Positions 6,074 to 7,872 of a DNA stretch of 7,872 nucleotides are shown in pieces; within the stretch, counting starts at the first letter, position 1; every line of letters begins with the position of its first letter. A model generated the notes under the pieces. The model was not told the DNA's origin and did not search any database. It saw only the letters and a program-made list of their open reading frames with translations. This DNA comes from Bacteroidaceae bacterium (GTDB lineage: Bacteria; Bacteroidota; Bacteroidia; Bacteroidales; Bacteroidaceae): contig CABIXF010000081.1 of NCBI GenBank assembly GCA_902362595.1, positions 1-7,872 of the forward strand, in the 5' to 3' direction. Both the position numbers and the translations under genes were made by a program.

Positions 6074-6083
6074 GCGTATCCTA
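6062..6083 (+). repeat. 11-bp tandem direct repeat TGCGTATCCTN, possible integrase arm site
   Basis: TGCGTATCCTT (6062-6072) is repeated as TGCGTATCCTA (6073-6083) without a gap. The repeat lies between the tRNA-Gly 3' end and the integrase start. Short direct repeats in this place are typical of arm-type binding sites of tyrosine recombinases or sites for an excisionase; this assignment is inference. Confidence 0.55.
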
Positions 6084-6098
6084 AAAATTTTAATCTAT

Positions 6099-6167
6099 AT
6101 GGCAACACTCAAATTGACCGTATTCAAGGCTAAAGTCTTGAAAGATGGCAGGCATAATCCGGAATAA
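6099..6167 (+). pseudogene. N-terminal remnant of a tyrosine recombinase (integrase)
   Basis: ATG at 6099 opens a 22-codon frame, MATLKLTVFKAKVLKDGRH then NPE and TAA. The start resembles the N-terminal arm-binding region of Bacteroides-type phage and ICE integrases, which continue with a KIRI-like strand. Here CATAATCCGG looks like a CAT-AAA-ATC-CGG sequence that lost two bases, so the frame breaks after His. About 14 nt after the stop comes the terminator of the opposite hicBA operon, so almost the whole gene (normally about 400 codons) is missing. Position and orientation, just after a tRNA 3' end and pointing away from it, are usual for integrase genes of integrated elements. Confidence 0.6.
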
Positions 6168-6174
6168 TCTGGTC

Positions 6175-6201
6175 AAAAAAGGCGCACCATTATGATGCGC
6201 C
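6175..6201 (-). terminator. Terminator of the hicA-hicB operon
   Basis: On the minus strand GGCGCA and TGCGCC form a 6-bp GC-rich stem, extendable by U-G and C-G pairs, followed directly by six T (plus-strand A at 6175-6180). It lies 50 nt after the hicB stop codon. Confidence 0.8.
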
Positions 6202-6251
6202 AGATTGTCAATTTGTTCTTTAATTTATATCAAAGCCTCACGGCTGGAATA

Positions 6252-6656
6252 TCAAAACTTGACAAGTTCCATTCTTTTAAGTATTTCATCGTATTTTGAT
6301 TGTATATATGCTTTCTGTTTCTCGGAAGGCGTCACAATCTTGCCCTTGTATTTTCGCATTACAGATTCATTTAAACCTATTTCCTTTGCAAACTTACTGG
6401 CATTGATGAACGGAAATGCCTCAAAAAAACCGCTTAAGTCATACACATACTCCACAGAATAACCAGCTTTATACCAATTGGGAAATTCACCATGTTTTTC
6501 TTTGTAATATTCCGCCTGTTCCTCTAAAACAGAAATAAAGTCCTCTTTCGCTTCCTGTTCTGTAAGCCCAAAGCCATACGCACCGTTTACATCTTCAGAA
6601 TAGATAGAGATTCCTCCATCATCTGCTTTTTCAATAATAGCCTGAATCTTCTTCAT
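6252..6656 (-). CDS. hicB: HicB-family antitoxin
   Basis: A 134-aa protein. The N-terminal half (about 1-60) has the HicB partial RNase H-like fold: MKKIQAIIEKADDGGISIYSEDVNGAYGFG, followed by LTEQEAKEDFISVLEEQAEYY, which corresponds to the TEXEA helix. The C-terminal part (about 80-120), with NASKFAKEIGLNESVMRKYKGK, looks like a helix-turn-helix that would bind the operon's own promoter. It should bind and block HicA and repress transcription. The gene follows hicA after 58 nt, in the usual toxin-first order. A UUCG hairpin lies between them. The stop is TGA and a terminator follows at 6175-6201. Confidence 0.88.
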   Translation of the reverse strand: MKKIQAIIEKADDGGISIYSEDVNGAYGFGLTEQEAKEDFISVLEEQAEYYKEKHGEFPNWYKAGYSVEYVYDLSGFFEAFPFINASKFAKEIGLNESVMRKYKGKIVTPSEKQKAYIQSKYDEILKRMELVKF

Positions 6657-6687
6657 AATCGTGTATTTTAAGTTTTGTCAATTAAAT

Positions 6688-6707
6688 GCACCCACCGAAG
6701 TGGGTGC
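6688..6707 (-). other. UUCG-capped hairpin between hicA and hicB
   Basis: On the minus strand GCACCCAC, loop TTCG, GTGGGTGC: a perfect 8-bp stem closed by the very stable C(UUCG)G tetraloop. It begins 7 nt after the hicA stop and no T-run follows, so it is not an ordinary terminator. It could protect the hicA 3' end, cause partial attenuation or act as a processing site that sets the toxin-to-antitoxin ratio. Confidence 0.7.
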
Positions 6708-6714
6708 TGTTCTT

Positions 6715-6900
6715 TTACTTCTTTAACCCCGCCTTTTTCATCATGCTGTCAAGAGTACCTTTAGGTATCTCTTTGGCTGGATGTCTGCCTACAGGGATAA
6801 AGTAGTCAAAGTCGGGATGAACATACTTGTGATGTTTCTTTCCCTTTTCGATTGTCCAGCCTGCTGACTCAATCAATTTGTAAAACTCTGAAAACTTCAT
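6715..6900 (-). CDS. hicA: HicA-family mRNA interferase toxin
   Basis: A 61-aa basic protein with the double-stranded-RNA-binding-like fold of HicA (YcfA family). These toxins cut mRNA in the ribosome context and halt growth until HicB binds them. Visible parts are MKFSEFYKLIESAGWTIEKG, then KKHHKYVHP (21-29) with H23/H24 at the catalytic GSHH position (Gly-Ser is replaced by Lys-Lys), VGRHPAKEIPKGTLDSMMKKAG (37-58), the conserved amphipathic end, and a basic tail. The length is normal. The ATG at 6900 lies about 20-25 nt after the predicted transcription start. No strong Shine-Dalgarno sequence is seen. The stop is TAA. Confidence 0.88.
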   Translation of the reverse strand: MKFSEFYKLIESAGWTIEKGKKHHKYVHPDFDYFIPVGRHPAKEIPKGTLDSMMKKAGLKK

Positions 6901-6927
6901 AAATCAAAGAACTTTTAATTGACAATG

Positions 6928-6959
6928 CAAAGGTAACATTTTCGTTACTATCAAGCAAA
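6928..6959 (-). promoter_or_regulatory. hicA-hicB promoter
   Basis: On the minus strand TTTG (6956-6959), a 20-nt spacer and TACCTTTG (6928-6935) match the Bacteroidota consensus fully. Transcription should start around 6920-6924. Confidence 0.85.
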
Positions 6960-6983
6960 CTTTGTAACGTAAAAAAGTAACGT
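6933..6983. promoter_or_regulatory. GTAAC-type repeats, candidate HicB operator
   Basis: GTAAC (6933-6937) and GTTAC (6944-6948) form an inverted repeat overlapping the -7 box and spacer. Two further direct copies GTAACGT lie at 6964-6970 and 6977-6983, just upstream of the -33 box and 13 bp apart. Four copies of a pentamer around one promoter fit binding of a dimeric or tetrameric HicB with its C-terminal helix-turn-helix (inference). Confidence 0.6.
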
Positions 6984-7018
6984 TTCTGTTGCTTTTTAAC
7001 ATTCTAATAGAGTCGTAT

Positions 7019-7414
7019 CTATTTCTTGTTTCTTCTTCTGTGCGAAGCCATGTCCTTACCCTTTATAACCTTCGTTCCGGTAACGGTATGGAGCTTGTCA
7101 CGCTGCATTAATACTAAGTTTCTGTACGGTATTTCATATGCTACTTCCCGGTATAACAGATGCAGATTTTCCATGAACGACGCTATCTGTCCCAAGAGAG
7201 TATCATTCACTACAACCTCGGCTTCGCTTTCTCCCAAGGATAGCAGAACTTCTTTCAAATTGTCTGCTTCTTGTATGTCTGACAGATTGGAGATTGCTCC
7301 GGCCAGTTTGTGGACAGTAGGAGGGTAGACCGTGTAGGCTTTCCCATCGACAAACACTGCCCTGAAATCACTTCCGATAATGGATTCTGATACTATTTTC
7401 GCTTCTTGATTCAT
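7019..7414 (-). CDS. Hypothetical protein, 131 aa, accessory-region type
   Basis: No confident family. The ATG at 7414 (MNQEAKIVSES) is preferred; the frame is open to 7489, but those upstream residues overlap the decayed neighbour's end and look unlike a protein start. Visible features are FRAVFVDGKAYTVYPPTVHKLAGAI (residues 17-41), a helical middle with LKEVLLSLGESEAEVVVNDTLLGQIASFMENLHLLY, and a very basic C-terminus ending in HRRRNKK. The PPTVHK segment faintly recalls small structural or tail-chaperone proteins of Bacteroidales prophages; that is only a resemblance from memory. No signal peptide or membrane segment is seen. It lies between a MazG-like pseudogene and hicA on the same strand. 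The stop is TAG. Confidence 0.6.
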   Translation of the reverse strand: MNQEAKIVSESIIGSDFRAVFVDGKAYTVYPPTVHKLAGAISNLSDIQEADNLKEVLLSLGESEAEVVVNDTLLGQIASFMENLHLLYREVAYEIPYRNLVLMQRDKLHTVTGTKVIKGKDMASHRRRNKK

Positions 7415-7449
7415 TCTGATAAAAATTAAGGGGTGAAGCCCTTTATTCA

Positions 7450-7773
7450 TTAAACTGAAAATACGGCAATTTTTCTTTGTCCTTTGCATGGAAAGGCATA
7501 GCCAGCTTGGTTGTCTTTAAGATAATATTCAAACGTATCACGATAGGCTTTATCATAATTTTCTCCATACAACTTCATCTCACGTATGTAGTAATCCAAT
7601 TCCTAATTGAACTTTTTAGTATCAGCATGCCTGCCTTTCCGGTCTGCTTCCACCACTTCCATAAGTTCGGATATGACCAGACGGAGGAAATGTTCATCAC
7701 TTAGGCTCTCTTCGTGCCATCCGTGAGCTATTGTGCACTAGTAGGCCTTATCTCTCAATTTGTTTAAGTTCAT
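7450..7773 (-). pseudogene. Decayed MazG-like protein gene with two in-frame amber codons
   Basis: Reading the minus strand from ATG at 7773 gives a protein-like frame of 107 codons interrupted by TAG at 7738-7740 (codon 12) and at 7603-7605 (codon 57). Segments are MNLNKLRDKAY, then CTIAHGWHEESLSDEHFLRL and VISELMEVVEADRKGRHAD, then ELDYYIREMKLYGENYDKAY and FEYYLKD, and TAA at 7450. ISELMEVVEADRKG resembles the first metal-binding helix (ExxE) of MazG-like/all-alpha NTP pyrophosphatase relatives found in Bacteroidales mobile elements. These normally continue after YLKD with an ELADA-type second motif. Here the sequence turns into unrelated NQAGYAF residues, so the C-terminal motif is lost. 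The frame is otherwise undisturbed, so decay appears recent. Confidence 0.6.
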
Positions 7774-7782
7774 AATCACTAC

Positions 7783-7801
7783 TGTCCACTAAAAATGGAC
7801 A
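7783..7801. repeat. 6-bp inverted repeat TGTCCA/TGGACA
   Basis: TGTCCA (7783-7788) and TGGACA (7796-7801) enclose CTAAAAA. It lies 10 nt upstream of the decayed MazG-like gene's start. It could be an operator or the outer end of an insertion element extending beyond the window; no transposase sequence is visible to decide. Confidence 0.4.
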
Positions 7802-7823
7802 AGGTTAAAAGTTAAATAAATTC

Positions 7824-7837
7824 GGTTCACTTGAACC
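7824..7837. repeat. Palindrome GGTTCA-CT-TGAACC
   Basis: Perfect 6-bp arms around a 2-bp centre, in AT-rich DNA close to the window edge, followed by TCTTTGACATTTTTGAAATT. It looks like a regulator site or part of an upstream region of an off-window gene. The remainder of 7774-7872 shows no coding frame I can support. Confidence 0.45.
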
Positions 7838-7872
7838 ATATCGGTCTTTGACATTTTTGAAATTCGATTTGT

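Noticed and set aside
139..6245. 11-bp match GCCTCACGGCT at 139-149 and 6235-6245 as an attachment-site pair
   Set aside because: Neither copy is in a tRNA 3' end, the flanks do not match, and the segment between them contains core chromosomal genes; a chance match is likely.
6960..7021. Read-through of the 131-aa gene's TAG towards hicA as further evidence of amber recoding
   Set aside because: The extended frame soon meets another TAG, then runs through the hicA promoter and out of frame into hicA, with no protein-like content.

Overview
The window looks like chromosome of a Bacteroidales bacterium (Bacteroides/Phocaeicola/Prevotella type). The main reason is that promoters with the Bacteroidota signature (TTTG, 19-21 nt, TAnnTTTG) stand in front of the tRNA-Lys pair, fhs, hicA and a small ORF, with matching -7 boxes before adh and tRNA-Gly. 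Shine-Dalgarno sequences are mostly weak. Species cannot be fixed from the sequence alone.

Left part (1-870): a rho-independent terminator ends an off-window plus-strand gene and faces a terminator for a minus-strand unit with two identical tRNA-Lys(CUU) genes. Behind these lie a small, doubtful TTG-start ORF and an almost gene-free stretch. That stretch carries a strictly periodic array of six 22-bp units, each with a near-palindromic 16-bp core and a 6-bp variable spacer. A second, degenerate 10-11 bp repeat follows immediately and abuts the next gene.

Middle part (924-5776), compact GC-richer chromosomal genes: a minus-strand pair made of an iron-type alcohol dehydrogenase (all metal ligands visible) and a NimA/PPOX-type flavin-binding protein 13 nt downstream. 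A 22-bp near-perfect palindrome covers the upstream promoter region. Divergently on the plus strand, fhs (formate-tetrahydrofolate ligase) is followed after 4 nt by an intact gene of the cobyrinate a,c-diamide synthase (CbiA/CobB) fold. This protein has lost the Walker A lysine, the PDYxD substrate motif, the glutaminase cysteine and the GHEFH motif. A full-length CbiA relative with altered active sites, apparently co-transcribed with a folate C1 enzyme, is the most unusual protein here.

Right part (5870-7872), AT-richer accessory DNA: a tRNA-Gly(CCC) gene is followed by nested hairpins, an 11-bp direct repeat and the first ~20 codons of a Bacteroides-type tyrosine recombinase that then breaks off. 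This is a typical footprint of an integrative element in the 3' end of a tRNA gene. The cargo read on the minus strand is a hicA-hicB toxin-antitoxin operon with its promoter/operator and terminator, an unrecognised 131-codon gene, and a decayed MazG-like gene with two in-frame amber codons and a lost C-terminus. Short inverted repeats at the right edge may be the start of another mobile element.
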